A stretch of 64,000 nt of DNA from Caryophanales bacterium UBA5603 (GCA_002424815.1 DILB01000027.1:85538-149537), one strand, 5' to 3'. Positions 54,132-63,610 are shown, numbered from the stretch's first letter. The notes: generated by a model from the sequence alone, not told the origin. Numbers and translations: made by a program.

Positions 54132-54151
54132 TGTTACAGGAGTTGATGAGT

Positions 54152-54451
54152 ATGAAAAATGATACACGTAAATTAGTCGGTATAATTCTTATCGCACTTG
54201 GTTCGATGTTTTTATTAAATCGATTAGGATTATGGACTTTTGATCTGTTCTTTAAAGGTTGGTGGACATTATTATTAATTATTCCTGCTATTTATCTTAT
54301 TGTCAAAAATGGGGTTCAAATTGGCAATGTTGTCTTATTATTACTCGGTGTATTTTTATTTCTTGATGAGCGAGGATGGAACTTATCCCAATATATGCTT
54401 CCTATTGTCTTAGTTGGGCTTGGATTCGCAGTTCTATTAAAAAAACGATAA
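54152..54451 (+). CDS. Small LiaI/LiaF-type transmembrane protein (DUF5668-like)
   Basis: A 99-residue membrane protein with about four hydrophobic segments: residues 8-24, 27-48, 51-68 and 78-95. Phrases such as IILIALGSMFLLNRLGLW, GWWTLLLIIPAIYLIV and YMLPIVLVGLGFAVLL are typical of the LiaI-LiaF transmembrane region found in envelope-stress genes. It lacks the extracytoplasmic LiaF domain. The start at 54152 is nine bases after AGGAG; upstream in-frame TTG and ATG codons are too close to that site. Tandem promoters suggest regulated, high expression. Confidence 0.85.
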   Translation: MKNDTRKLVGIILIALGSMFLLNRLGLWTFDLFFKGWWTLLLIIPAIYLIVKNGVQIGNVVLLLLGVFLFLDERGWNLSQYMLPIVLVGLGFAVLLKKR

Positions 54452-54457
54452 TTTATC

Positions 54458-54829
54458 ATGTGCATATTTTGTGAAAAAATAGAAAATAAAACCGGGATTA
54501 TCTTTGAAAACGACAAAGTCATCGCTCTCTTTGATAATTATCCTGTTTCGAATGGACATATATTAATCATTACAAAACGTCATGTGTCGACCTATTTTGA
54601 AGCTGATATTGCTGAAAAAATGGCAATTGATCAGGCAATTATGGCCATGAAATCCAAAATTGATAAAGAATTTGCTCCGGATGGTTATAATATTGGTATC
54701 AATAATGGTATTGCCAGTGGACAAACAATTGATCATTTGCATGTTCATCTCATTCCGAGATACTTTGGGGATGTCGATAATCCGCGTGGCGGCGTAAGAG
54801 GCGTCATACCGAAGAAGCAATCATACTAA
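54458..54829 (+). CDS. HIT family nucleotide hydrolase
   Basis: A 123-residue histidine-triad protein that hydrolyses nucleotide phosphoramidates or dinucleotides. The opening CIFCEKIENK carries the two-cysteine motif of many HIT proteins. The substrate strand is SNGHILIITKRHV, and the triad HLHVHLIPR is near residues 93-101. Six bp separate it from the LiaI-like gene, and no clear ribosome site is seen, so translation may be coupled. Together with YqeK it gives two possible Ap4A-class hydrolases in the window. Confidence 0.93.
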   Translation: MCIFCEKIENKTGIIFENDKVIALFDNYPVSNGHILIITKRHVSTYFEADIAEKMAIDQAIMAMKSKIDKEFAPDGYNIGINNGIASGQTIDHLHVHLIPRYFGDVDNPRGGVRGVIPKKQSY

Positions 54830-54854
54830 TTTTCGAACGATCTGATAGTGCCGG

Positions 54855-54890
54855 ATGATGTTTGACGATGACGTTAAACATCATTTTTTT
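54855..54890 (+). terminator. Terminator after the HIT gene
   Basis: ATGATGTTT and AAACATCAT form a perfect 9-bp stem with a 12-base loop and a T-run; it ends just before the rluD ribosome site. Confidence 0.88.
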
Positions 54891-54904
54891 AAGAGGAGAA
54901 AACA

Positions 54905-55777
54905 ATGGATATTCTCAAAATCAAAATAGATCAACGACTATCTAATCAATCAATTAATAATTTTTTAAAGTCTTTCAATGTCGCAAAGTCAAAAATCTAT
55001 CTTCTTGAACATCATAAAAAAATTCAGATTAATGATGTGTTTCATCGATTTGACTACCTCCTAAAAGATTCGGATATTATGAGTGTTGATCTCGAATTAT
55101 TTGAGAGTATCGATTTTGTACCCGAATATGAACCTATCGACATCATTTTTGAAGATGAAGATATCTTAATCATTAATAAACCCGCAGGAATCATAATCTA
55201 TCCAACAGAAAAAACGGGTGTAGGTACACTTGTAAATAGAATTGCAGGTTATTATCATCAAAAAGGTCTTAATCGTCAGGTAAGGTATCTTCACCGATTA
55301 GATACTGATACAACCGGATGTTTTTTAATTGCAAAACATTTTTTGGTTCACGCATATTTAGCAAATCATTGGGATCATAGTGAAATTGTCAGAAAATATT
55401 TAGCCTTAATTTCGGGACAATTATCTCAAGATAATGGGATTGTCTCAGAAGCTATCGGGAAAGATCGACATAATAATAACCGATATCGAGTTAAAAATGA
55501 TATCAATAAAGCGATAACAATGTATCAAGTCATTGATAAATTTCCTCAATACTCATTGCTACGCCTTGAACTCGAAACAGGAAAAACCCATCAAATTCGT
55601 GTTCACATGTCATTTTTAGGACATCCTTTACTGGGTGATCGTTTATATGGTGGCAGAACGGATCTTATTTTACGTCCAGCGCTTCATTCCGAAACAATTG
55701 AATTTATTAACCCTATTACTGGACTTAAATGTTCTGTTACCGCTAGATTGCCAGAAGATTTTCGGCGTCTAATTTAG
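54905..55777 (+). CDS. rluD: RluA-family rRNA pseudouridine synthase (RluD-like)
   Basis: Isomerises uridines to pseudouridine in large rRNA or tRNA. The 290-residue protein has an N-terminal S4-like domain (about 1-75), the INKPAGIIIYPTE loop (about 93) and the catalytic Asp in RYLHRLDTDTTG (about residue 132). KTHQIRVHMSFLGHPLLGD (about 229) completes the family pattern. RluD is the best fit by architecture, but RluA and RluC types cannot be separated by eye. It is 14 bp before typA, and AGAGGAG precedes the ATG. Confidence 0.9.
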   Translation: MDILKIKIDQRLSNQSINNFLKSFNVAKSKIYLLEHHKKIQINDVFHRFDYLLKDSDIMSVDLELFESIDFVPEYEPIDIIFEDEDILIINKPAGIIIYPTEKTGVGTLVNRIAGYYHQKGLNRQVRYLHRLDTDTTGCFLIAKHFLVHAYLANHWDHSEIVRKYLALISGQLSQDNGIVSEAIGKDRHNNNRYRVKNDINKAITMYQVIDKFPQYSLLRLELETGKTHQIRVHMSFLGHPLLGDRLYGGRTDLILRPALHSETIEFINPITGLKCSVTARLPEDFRRLI

Positions 55778-55791
55778 AAAGAAGGAAAATT

Positions 55792-57618
55792 ATGGATATA
55801 CGCAATATTGCCATCATCGCTCATGTTGATCATGGCAAAACAACACTAGTTGATAGTTTATTAAAACAATCACAAACATTAAGAGACCATCAACAAATAA
55901 ACGAAAGAGCGATGGACTCAAATGCTATTGAACGTGAACGTGGTATTACGATATTAGCTAAAAACACGGCAATTAATTATCATGGGACACGTATCAATAT
56001 TTTGGATACCCCAGGTCATGCGGATTTTGGTGGTGAAGTTGAACGCATCATGAACATGGTTGATGCTGTTCTTTTAGTTGTTGATGCTTTTGAAGGAACG
56101 ATGCCTCAAACTCGTTTTGTATTAAAAAAAGCCCTTGAAGCAAAAGTTAAACCCATGGTTGTAATTAACAAAGTGGATCGTTTTGCATCTCGTCCAATTG
56201 AAGTAGTTGATGAAGTTTTAGAATTATTTATTGAACTAGGTGCCGATGATGATCAACTTGATTTTCCAGTTATCTTTGCTTCAGGTATCAATGGTCAATC
56301 CTCTTTAGTGCCAAACTTGACACCCTCTGATAATATGACACCACTTCTTGATAAAATCATCGAGTTTGTTCCAAAACCAAAGGTCGAATATAATGCGCCT
56401 TTACAATTTCAACCCTCTTTGTTAGATTACAATGATTATGTAGGTCGAATAGGGATTGGTAAAATTATAGCAGGAAAAATGCGTGCAAATGAACTGGTAA
56501 CCTGCGTCCGCCTAGATGGATCCCTCAAAGAATTCCGAATTCAAAAATTATTCGGTTTTTTAGGTCTTGACAAAATGGAAATTGAAGAAGCATTTGCTGG
56601 CGATATCATCGCCATTTCTGGACTGCCGGATATTTTTGTTGGGGAGACTATTTGTAATCCAGGATACATTCTTCCACTACCACTAATTCACATTGGTGAA
56701 CCTACTGTCCAAATGACATTTGGAACCAATACTTCCCCTTTTGCAGGACAAGAGGGCAAATTTGTGACTTCATCTAAGTTAGAAGAACGTCTTTTTAGAG
56801 AAATTCAACGCGATCTCGCTTTGAAAGTCGAACGAGCAGGCCAAGGAGAACAATGGATTGTTTCTGGAAGAGGCGAATTGCATCTTGGAATCTTAATTGA
56901 AAATATGCGTCGTGAGGGATTTGAGTTTCAAGTTTCTCAAGCAAAAGTCATTATGCGAGAAATCAATGGTGTTTTGTGTGAACCTTTCGAGGATGTCCAA
57001 GTTGATTGCCCTCTTGAATCGGTTGGGGCTGTGATGGAGTTAATTGGAAGTCGTCACGGCATAATTGAATCAATGCATAATTATGAAAATCAATCACGAT
57101 TAAACTATATTATGCCTTCAAGAGGATTAATTGGATTTATGACTGACTTTTTGACATCCACAAAAGGATATGGCATTATTAACCATACATATTTAGATTA
57201 TCGACCCGTTGAATCCATGGATGTGGGCAGACGAAAAATTGGTGTATTAGTTGCTATGGAAGAGGGTATTGCAACATCATATTCACTAGGAGGGCTTGAA
57301 GATCGAGGCTTAATGTTTATTGAGCCAAGAACAAAAGTCTACGAGGGTATGGTCATAGGGGAATGTAATAGAGAAAATGATTTGGCAGTAAATGTTGTTC
57401 GCGAAAAACAACAGACAAATACCCGTTCATCAGTGAAAGATTTTACAACAGTTTTAAAAAGACCTCGTAAGATGAGTCTTGAAGTCTGTCTTGATTATAT
57501 CAATGAGGATGAATTAGTTGAAATCACACCCAAGTCTATTCGTATTCGTAAACAAATATTAGATACCGATACAAGAAAAAAATATGATAGTCGAAGAATC
57601 CGTCAAAATGAATCCTAA
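55792..57618 (+). CDS. typA: Translational GTPase TypA/BipA
   Basis: Ribosome-binding GTPase involved in 50S assembly and stress or cold growth. The 608-residue protein opens with NIAIIAHVDHGKTT (P-loop, residues 5-18). It has ERERGITI (switch I), DTPGHADFGGEVER, NKVDR, and the BipA-specific C-terminal SRGLIGFMTDFLTSTKG (about 442). Domain order GTPase, beta-barrel, EF-G-like domains and BipA C-terminal domain is complete. It shares an operon with rluD. Confidence 0.97.
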   Translation: MDIRNIAIIAHVDHGKTTLVDSLLKQSQTLRDHQQINERAMDSNAIERERGITILAKNTAINYHGTRINILDTPGHADFGGEVERIMNMVDAVLLVVDAFEGTMPQTRFVLKKALEAKVKPMVVINKVDRFASRPIEVVDEVLELFIELGADDDQLDFPVIFASGINGQSSLVPNLTPSDNMTPLLDKIIEFVPKPKVEYNAPLQFQPSLLDYNDYVGRIGIGKIIAGKMRANELVTCVRLDGSLKEFRIQKLFGFLGLDKMEIEEAFAGDIIAISGLPDIFVGETICNPGYILPLPLIHIGEPTVQMTFGTNTSPFAGQEGKFVTSSKLEERLFREIQRDLALKVERAGQGEQWIVSGRGELHLGILIENMRREGFEFQVSQAKVIMREINGVLCEPFEDVQVDCPLESVGAVMELIGSRHGIIESMHNYENQSRLNYIMPSRGLIGFMTDFLTSTKGYGIINHTYLDYRPVESMDVGRRKIGVLVAMEEGIATSYSLGGLEDRGLMFIEPRTKVYEGMVIGECNRENDLAVNVVREKQQTNTRSSVKDFTTVLKRPRKMSLEVCLDYINEDELVEITPKSIRIRKQILDTDTRKKYDSRRIRQNES

Positions 57619-57695
57619 CTAGAACGTATAATGCATTTTTTACTTTGATGTTGTATAATATTGATAATGATGACTCATTCAGGAGGAAATAGACG

Positions 57696-59114
57696 ATGAA
57701 GCGCAAAACCAAAATTGTTTGTACCATTGGACCAGCAATTGATTCAGAAGTGATGCTTGAGAAAATGATTGATGCTGGTATGAATGTCGCAAGGCTGAAT
57801 TTCTCACATGGAACCTATGAAGAACATCTCAATCGTATTAAGATGATACGGAAGATCGCGACACGACTCAATCGTTACATCGGCATCATGGCTGATACAA
57901 AGGGTCCAGAAATTCGCACAGGATTATTTCAGGATAACCAAGCAAATTTTAAAAAAGGCGATGAAGTCGTCATTGTTAAAGATGAAATTTTGGGGACGCA
58001 TGATCGTTTCCATATCTCTTGTCCTCAACTATTCGCCGATATAAAACCAGGACATTATTTATTAATTGATGATGGTAAAATGCGCTTAAATGTAACAGAA
58101 GCATCTTCAACCGAATTGAAAGTAGTTGTCCAAAATAATGGTATTATCAAGAGTCGAAAAGGGGTTAATGTTCCCAACGTCAAATTATCCATGCCTTTTA
58201 TTTCTGAAAAAGATGAAAATGACATCCGATTTGCGGCTGAAAATGGCGTTGACATGTTTGCTCTTTCATTTGTTCGTCGTCCAGAAGATGTATTAGCAGT
58301 TAGATCAATCCTTGAGTCGATAGGTCATGATTCAATTGAATTAATCGCAAAGATTGAAAATCAAGAAGGGGTTGACAACCTCGATTCAATCCTTGCAGTA
58401 TCTGATGGCATCATGGTTGCAAGAGGAGATTTGGGTGTTGAAGTTTCGACAGCTTTAGTTCCTATTTATCAAAAGAAAATTATTCAACGTGCCAACGAAG
58501 TTGGGAAACCAGTTATCACAGCGACTCATATGCTTGAATCGATGATGTTTAATCCTCGTCCAACAAGAGCAGAGGCCAGTGATGTTGCAAATGCCATTTT
58601 GGATGGAAGCGACGCTATTATGCTTTCAGGAGAAACCGCAGCTGGTGAATACCCAATTGATGCTGTCATAACAATGGATACAATCGCAAAAGCTATTGAA
58701 GAGATTATTCCTTACGAAGATCGTTTACGAAAATCAGTTATAACCTCTCAAAAAACAATCAATGATGCTATAGGAATTGCTGTTGCTCAATCAGTACTTA
58801 CTCTCCCAGAGGCTGAAGTTATCATTGCATTCACCGAAACCGGTGGTACTGCAAAACGGATGTGTAAATTTCGTCCAAGCGTTCCTATTATAGCAATTAC
58901 CGATTCATTATCAACTTGTCGTAAATTATCCTATTATTGTGGAGTCTTTGCAACTCTTCGTAATAATGTAACGGATTATGGGCAATTTGATAAAGTTGCA
59001 ATCGAAGTTGCAAAAGATTTTGGTTTTGCTCCTGGAGCATCCATAATTATTACTTCTGGATGGGGTCAAAAACATGGAAGTACGAATACGATGCGAATCA
59101 TTCAAATTCCCTAA
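57696..59114 (+). CDS. pyk: Pyruvate kinase
   Basis: Converts phosphoenolpyruvate and ADP to pyruvate and ATP, the last step of glycolysis. The 472-residue protein has KIVCTIGPA at the start, NFSHGTYEEH (about 35), the catalytic Lys in ELIAKIENQEG (about 216), and the signature MVARGDLGVEV (about 238). ATHMLESM and SGETAAGEYP follow. It ends after the regulatory domain without the extra PEP-utiliser domain of Bacillus Pyk. AGGAGG lies before the ATG; a terminator follows. Confidence 0.97.
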   Translation: MKRKTKIVCTIGPAIDSEVMLEKMIDAGMNVARLNFSHGTYEEHLNRIKMIRKIATRLNRYIGIMADTKGPEIRTGLFQDNQANFKKGDEVVIVKDEILGTHDRFHISCPQLFADIKPGHYLLIDDGKMRLNVTEASSTELKVVVQNNGIIKSRKGVNVPNVKLSMPFISEKDENDIRFAAENGVDMFALSFVRRPEDVLAVRSILESIGHDSIELIAKIENQEGVDNLDSILAVSDGIMVARGDLGVEVSTALVPIYQKKIIQRANEVGKPVITATHMLESMMFNPRPTRAEASDVANAILDGSDAIMLSGETAAGEYPIDAVITMDTIAKAIEEIIPYEDRLRKSVITSQKTINDAIGIAVAQSVLTLPEAEVIIAFTETGGTAKRMCKFRPSVPIIAITDSLSTCRKLSYYCGVFATLRNNVTDYGQFDKVAIEVAKDFGFAPGASIIITSGWGQKHGSTNTMRIIQIP

Positions 59115-59129
59115 ATAATCTACCAAATC

Positions 59130-59162
59130 AAAAGGCTGAATCTCTATGATCCAGCCTTTTAT
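59130..59162 (+). terminator. Terminator of pyk
   Basis: AAAAGGCTG and CAGCCTTTT form a perfect 9-bp stem around 13 bases, with an AT-rich tail. Confidence 0.87.
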
Positions 59163-59165
59163 AAT

Positions 59166-59888
59166 TTATTTTAATTGAATTGATTCATCAGTTTCAAGAT
59201 TCCACTTAATATTGAGTTTTGTAAATTGAGTTTCAAACCATCGAGCAAGTTTTGAATCTTTAAGAATCCAGAAGAATACTTCACCAAGAGCAATCGCTGC
59301 AATCAAATCAATGATGTAATGTTGTTTCAAAGTCTGAGTTGAAATGCAAATTGCTATACCGAGTGTCCAAATAATAATTTTGGGGATTATAGGCATTTTT
59401 TTATCTAGTCTTGCGCCTAAAATACAGAACCAACTCATAAGGCAATGATAAGAAGGTAATGCATTTCGAGGACCGGCAGCATTGTAAATCGTCATTACAA
59501 ATGATTCGGTGAAATTTAAATCAGATCGACCAAATAATCCTGAAGTTTCACGCCAAGCTTGAACATCTGATTGAAAAAAGAAATAGAAAAGACCAGAGAG
59601 AGTAAATGTAACAACAATAACTGCCAGCAAGGAATACATATTTTTTTTGCTGCGGTAGCCAATATAGAAAAAAGATAGAACCCAAAAAGGAAAAGCAATT
59701 GTATAAGGATACACTGTCCAAGCCAGAAAGGGAACACTATTATTGAAGTTTATAAAAATGAAACTATAATCGACACCGATGATTCCATTTGCTTCAGCGT
59801 AAATCTGATTTCCCCAGTATGTCACAGTCTGCATTATTGCAACGAGCAAGAAGGGGAGTAATGCATAAGTAATTTTTTTGATATTCAT
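59166..59888 (-). CDS. PAP2 superfamily membrane phosphatase
   Basis: A 240-residue membrane protein with about six helices and the PAP2 phosphatase motifs ALPSYHCLMSW (about residue 143) and STQTLKQHYIIDLIAA (about 180), the latter with the catalytic His and Asp. It may dephosphorylate a lipid phosphate such as undecaprenyl pyrophosphate or phosphatidate, on the outer membrane face. The substrate is unknown. The start chosen is the ATG at 59888, eight bases after GGAGG; the upstream in-frame start at 59942 would place that site inside the gene. It is convergent with pyk. Confidence 0.85.
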   Translation of the reverse strand: MNIKKITYALLPFLLVAIMQTVTYWGNQIYAEANGIIGVDYSFIFINFNNSVPFLAWTVYPYTIAFPFWVLSFFYIGYRSKKNMYSLLAVIVVTFTLSGLFYFFFQSDVQAWRETSGLFGRSDLNFTESFVMTIYNAAGPRNALPSYHCLMSWFCILGARLDKKMPIIPKIIIWTLGIAICISTQTLKQHYIIDLIAAIALGEVFFWILKDSKLARWFETQFTKLNIKWNLETDESIQLK

Positions 59889-59979
59889 ATCTGCATCCTC
59901 CAAATTTGGATACATTATATCAAAAAGATTCTTTATTGACAAGTTGCTTTACAACAATGCCACAAAACTCTTGATAATC

Positions 59980-60008
59980 TTGAAATTACTTAATGAATAT
60001 GATAAAAT
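59980..60008 (+). promoter_or_regulatory. Promoter of the E2-like gene
   Basis: TTGAAA, 17 bp and TAAAAT, 32 bp before the ATG at 60041. Confidence 0.65.
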
Positions 60009-60040
60009 CATTTTCAATTGAATGACCGGAGGACAAAAAT

Positions 60041-60904
60041 ATGTTTGGATTAAGAAATGATGGAAAACGCTTAAAAACCATTGATCCCATAATGAAAATG
60101 GTACCGCATATCATGCCAGAGCGCAGTGATGCCCAAGTATGGTCCACGCTTGAAGTGAATTGTGACAAGTTGGATGATTACATTTTAGAAAAACGAAAAT
60201 TGGGTGATCGCTATAGTTACATGCATCTTTTGATTGCGGCTATCATAAGAGTCTTAGCTTTAAGGCCGAAATTAAACCGTTTTATCATGAATGGCCGTAT
60301 CTTCAGAAGAAATGACATTCAAATTTCGCTAGCAGTCAAAAAATCTTTAACCGATACTGCCGATGAAACAACGATTAAATTAACTTTCAAAGGAACCGAA
60401 ACCGTTTCTGAAATTCGTGATTTAATTGACAAAGAGGTCGTTGTTAACGCTAAAGGCGCGGCTGTTAACGATACAGATAAGACTGCAAAGATTCTCACAA
60501 TGGTTCCTAATTTTATGATAAAATTTATGGTTGGAACCTTAAAATGGATGGATAAACACGGAATGCTTCCCAAAAGCATCATCAATGTTAGTCCTTTCCA
60601 TACTTCGGTTTTCATCACAAACATGAAGTCAATCAAAATGGACTATGTCATTCATCACATTTATAATTTTGGCACAACTTCTTTGTTTCTAGGAATGGGA
60701 AAAGAGGCATATTTGCCGGTTGTCACAAATGCTGAAGAAGGCACTATTGGCATTGCTAAAATCATGAAGGTTGGCGCCATTATAGATGAAAGAATTTGTG
60801 ATGGCTTATACAATGCTAATTCACTCAGGGAATTTAAACGCCATATCGAAAATCCTTATTTACTTGAAACGCCTTTGGCCGCAAAAGTCGAAGATATTAA
60901 ATAA
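60041..60904 (+). CDS. Stand-alone 2-oxoacid dehydrogenase E2-like acyltransferase fold, catalytic His replaced
   Basis: A 287-residue protein with the chloramphenicol-acetyltransferase-like fold of 2-oxoacid dehydrogenase E2 catalytic domains (YSYMHLLIAAIIRVLALRPKLN in pieces, PKSIINVSPFHTSVFITNM, and GTIGIAKIMKVGAIIDERICDG). It has no lipoyl or subunit-binding domain. The active-site motif, normally D-H-R-x-x-D-G, reads D249-E250-R-I-C-D-G255, with Glu in place of the catalytic His. It is monocistronic with no E1 or E3 neighbours. Acyltransfer by the usual route is unlikely; function is unknown. Confidence 0.82.
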   Translation: MFGLRNDGKRLKTIDPIMKMVPHIMPERSDAQVWSTLEVNCDKLDDYILEKRKLGDRYSYMHLLIAAIIRVLALRPKLNRFIMNGRIFRRNDIQISLAVKKSLTDTADETTIKLTFKGTETVSEIRDLIDKEVVVNAKGAAVNDTDKTAKILTMVPNFMIKFMVGTLKWMDKHGMLPKSIINVSPFHTSVFITNMKSIKMDYVIHHIYNFGTTSLFLGMGKEAYLPVVTNAEEGTIGIAKIMKVGAIIDERICDGLYNANSLREFKRHIENPYLLETPLAAKVEDIK

Positions 60905-60918
60905 TTACATAAAAAAAA

Positions 60919-60948
60919 CGACCGATTGATTAATCGGCCATTTTTTAT
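60919..60948. terminator. Bidirectional terminator, E2-like gene / gpx
   Basis: CCGATT and AATCGG form the stem around GATT, with an A-run to the left and a T-run to the right, serving both convergent genes. Confidence 0.88.
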
Positions 60949-61400
60949 AATAAATTAATTATATCTTGTTCAAAACTGAATGGTGCATCCTTTGAATCAA
61001 ATCGTTTGACAAGATTGCCTTTACGATCGATTAAAAACTTAGTAAAATTCCATCGTATGTTAGTTCCTTGTTTTAAAAACTCATACAAAGGATGGGTTTT
61101 AGGCCCATTAACAATCACTTTGTCAAAGATTTTAAATTGGACATGAAATTTTGTTTGACATATCCCAACATACTCTTCAATACCTTCAGGTGCTTGTCCT
61201 CCGAACTGATTACATGGAAAATCAAGAATTTCAAATCCTTTACTTTCATATTTAGCATATAATTTTTGCAAGTCATCGTACTGAGGAGTATATCCACAAT
61301 GAGTAGCTGTGTTGACAATCAACACGACTTTGTTCGCATATTGTTTTAAATCAATCGTATTGCCTTGTGCATCAAGAACCGAAAAATCATATATATTCAT
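60945..61400 (-). CDS. Glutathione peroxidase family thiol peroxidase
   Basis: Reduces hydroperoxides. The 151-residue protein has the peroxidatic Cys35 in NTATHCGYTPQY, the FPCNQFGGQ motif (about 61-69) with a possible resolving Cys, and RWNFTKFLIDRKG (about 115) carrying the Trp-Asn of the active site. Cysteine replaces selenocysteine. Bacterial members usually use thioredoxin rather than glutathione. It has its own promoter and AGGAGGA ribosome site. Together with Spx it is an oxidative-stress function. Confidence 0.95.
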   Translation of the reverse strand: MNIYDFSVLDAQGNTIDLKQYANKVVLIVNTATHCGYTPQYDDLQKLYAKYESKGFEILDFPCNQFGGQAPEGIEEYVGICQTKFHVQFKIFDKVIVNGPKTHPLYEFLKQGTNIRWNFTKFLIDRKGNLVKRFDSKDAPFSFEQDIINLL

Positions 61401-61429
61401 TTATGTCCTCCTAATTATATGATATGTTT

Positions 61430-61458
61430 ATTATATCTTTTCATCAGCTTTGGTGCAA
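61430..61458 (-). promoter_or_regulatory. Promoter of the glutathione peroxidase gene
   Basis: On the minus strand, TTGCAC and TATAAT are spaced by 17 bp, 30 bp before the ATG. Confidence 0.7.
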
Positions 61459-61536
61459 TGAGTTTGCTTAATACGATGAAAATTGATTTATTGTATTCAG
61501 TATTTATGTTATTATAAATCGAAAGGGATGAGTGTT

Positions 61537-62247
61537 ATGGGAAAAATGGTTTTTGTCCTCGATGACGATGAATATATCCGAAATTTGGTTGAAAAGTTTC
61601 TGGTTTTCGAAGGGTTTTCTGTACAAACTTTTAAAAGCGGTTCAGAACTTTTATCAAGACTTGATTCTTTAATGCCTGATTGTTTTGTGCTTGATATCAT
61701 GTTACCTGATACTAATGGTCTTGATTTGTGTAGAATTATACGATCAAAATCAATGATACCAATCTTGTTTATCAGCGCAAAAGGAGAGGAGTCAGATCGA
61801 ATCATTGGAATTGAGATTGGTGGAGATGATTACTTAACAAAACCTTTTTCTGGAAGAGAACTCGCCGTTCGTGTCAAGTCGCTGATTCGAAGGAGTGTTC
61901 ATTCAGAGACTCAATCTACTCCAGGATCTTTTATGCTTGGTAATTTGTATTTTGATATGTCTTCAAGAGTGGTTAAGACAGAAAATCATGAACTAAAATT
62001 GACTACCAAAGAATATGACTTGTTTTTATTGCTCTCTCAAAATTCACCGAAAGCTTTTTCTAGAGAAGAATTATTACGTAAAATATGGAAATGGGAAGTT
62101 ATTGATGGGACAAGAAGTGTCGATGACCTTGTTAAGAGAATAAGAAAAAAACTTTCTGAAATAGGTTCGACAGCTCAAATCTCAACAGTTTTTGGCTTTG
62201 GATATAAAATCATTGTTGACACTGAAGGGGTTTACAATGAAAATTAG
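61537..62247 (+). CDS. OmpR/PhoB family response regulator
   Basis: A 236-residue two-component regulator. The receiver has acidic-pocket Asp9-Asp11 (VLDDDEY), phospho-acceptor Asp53 (FVLDIMLPD) and Lys102 (LTKPF). The C-terminal winged helix (about 135-230) has LTTKEYDLFLLLSQNSPKAFSREELL in pieces and the R-S-V-D-D-L-V-K-R recognition helix. The start at 61537 is nine bases after AAAGGG; an ATG at 61528 is the alternative. Its stop overlaps the kinase gene by 11 bp. The signal is unknown. Confidence 0.94.
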   Translation: MGKMVFVLDDDEYIRNLVEKFLVFEGFSVQTFKSGSELLSRLDSLMPDCFVLDIMLPDTNGLDLCRIIRSKSMIPILFISAKGEESDRIIGIEIGGDDYLTKPFSGRELAVRVKSLIRRSVHSETQSTPGSFMLGNLYFDMSSRVVKTENHELKLTTKEYDLFLLLSQNSPKAFSREELLRKIWKWEVIDGTRSVDDLVKRIRKKLSEIGSTAQISTVFGFGYKIIVDTEGVYNEN

Positions 62248-63559
62248 AAATAAATTAATTATTTATTTTGGAATACTTTTATTCATATTTTTTGCCTTAT
62301 CGGCTATAATTACTAGTTATTTTATCCGATTTACTTTCAACCGTCTATTATATGATAACGTCTACACTTTGAATACTAGTTTGGTCAACTACTTGAATGC
62401 TAATTATTCAGGAAATTATGATTCGATTATTTCTGATATTAATGACATAACCGATGTTGAAATAGCTGTATTTAACAATCAAAATCTAGTTGCCTCAACG
62501 ATTGAAGGTGAAGTGATTGATTTTAATGGAGCGATTCTTGTTAATGAACGGTATCGCGTCTGGCGTATTCGCATACATGATCAAGCCTATTATTATACAG
62601 AAAATATATTGATAGCTGATGGATATAAGGTTTTTATTTTTCGCAGCGAAAGTTTGACAGTTAATATTCCTGATTCAGTGTATTTTACAAGTTTAATAGG
62701 CATAATATTTTTTGTTATGACAGTATCAATGATAATATTTTTTGCCTCACAATCTTTCATAAAACCTATCAATATATTGCGAGATTATGCCAATTCAATT
62801 TCACCCGAAAGTCCTAGAAAAAAGATTCCTGTATTTTCTATACGTGAATTCAAGGATTTAGGAAAATCTCTTGAGTCAACATGGGAACGTTTGAACTTAT
62901 ATCGCGATTATCAGCGTGATTTTCTTCATAATTTTAGTCATGAAATGAAAACACCTCTTACCAACATATATGGATATGCAGAAGGTGTATACTATGGCGT
63001 ATTAAATGAAAATGAAACGAAAAAAGGATTGGAAATAATATTAAAAGAAAGTGAAAAATTAAAAAACAGTATTAATCAAATTCTTCTAATGGGTCGTATC
63101 GAATCTGATGAACATCAATTGGCATATAGTAAAATCAATCTTGTCGATGTGATTGGTGATGCACTAAATAGTGTGCAAATTGAGGCCCATAACAATAATA
63201 TTTTCCTTGAATTCGAACAAGATAGAGAATTAATGATACTCGGTGATGCTGATAAATTGGAAATAGCGCTCATCAACATTTTTTCAAATGGAATTCGCTA
63301 TGCCAAGACAAGAATAACAATCAAAATTATTGAAAATCAAGGATATTATGATATTACGATTGATGATGACGGAATAGGAATTCCTTTAGAAGATCGCAAT
63401 AAAATATTTGAACGATTTTTTATTGGAACAATGGGAAATACAGGATTAGGATTAACCATTGCTAAAACCATAATTAATCGACATAATGGTTCAATAGTGG
63501 TGGATGAATCACCAACGAGTGGAGCTCGATTCATTGTGTCATTTCCAACAATCAAATGA
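62237..63559 (+). CDS. Sensor histidine kinase
   Basis: Membrane kinase partner of the adjacent regulator. The 440-residue protein has membrane helices at about residues 8-30 and 155-175, enclosing an outward sensor domain of about 120 residues. A HAMP-like linker follows. His235 in the H-box (NFSHEMKTPLTNIYGY) is the phosphorylation site. The N-box is INIFSNGIRYAK (about 348), with G1 DDDGIGIP, F FERFF and G2 TGLGLTIAK. All kinase motifs are intact. The stimulus is unknown. AAGGGG lies upstream within the regulator gene. Confidence 0.94.
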   Translation: MKIRNKLIIYFGILLFIFFALSAIITSYFIRFTFNRLLYDNVYTLNTSLVNYLNANYSGNYDSIISDINDITDVEIAVFNNQNLVASTIEGEVIDFNGAILVNERYRVWRIRIHDQAYYYTENILIADGYKVFIFRSESLTVNIPDSVYFTSLIGIIFFVMTVSMIIFFASQSFIKPINILRDYANSISPESPRKKIPVFSIREFKDLGKSLESTWERLNLYRDYQRDFLHNFSHEMKTPLTNIYGYAEGVYYGVLNENETKKGLEIILKESEKLKNSINQILLMGRIESDEHQLAYSKINLVDVIGDALNSVQIEAHNNNIFLEFEQDRELMILGDADKLEIALINIFSNGIRYAKTRITIKIIENQGYYDITIDDDGIGIPLEDRNKIFERFFIGTMGNTGLGLTIAKTIINRHNGSIVVDESPTSGARFIVSFPTIK

Positions 63560-63610
63560 AATTAATTTATATTTGTAAAAATGTTGTAAAATCAGTTTCA
63601 TAAAATTAAT

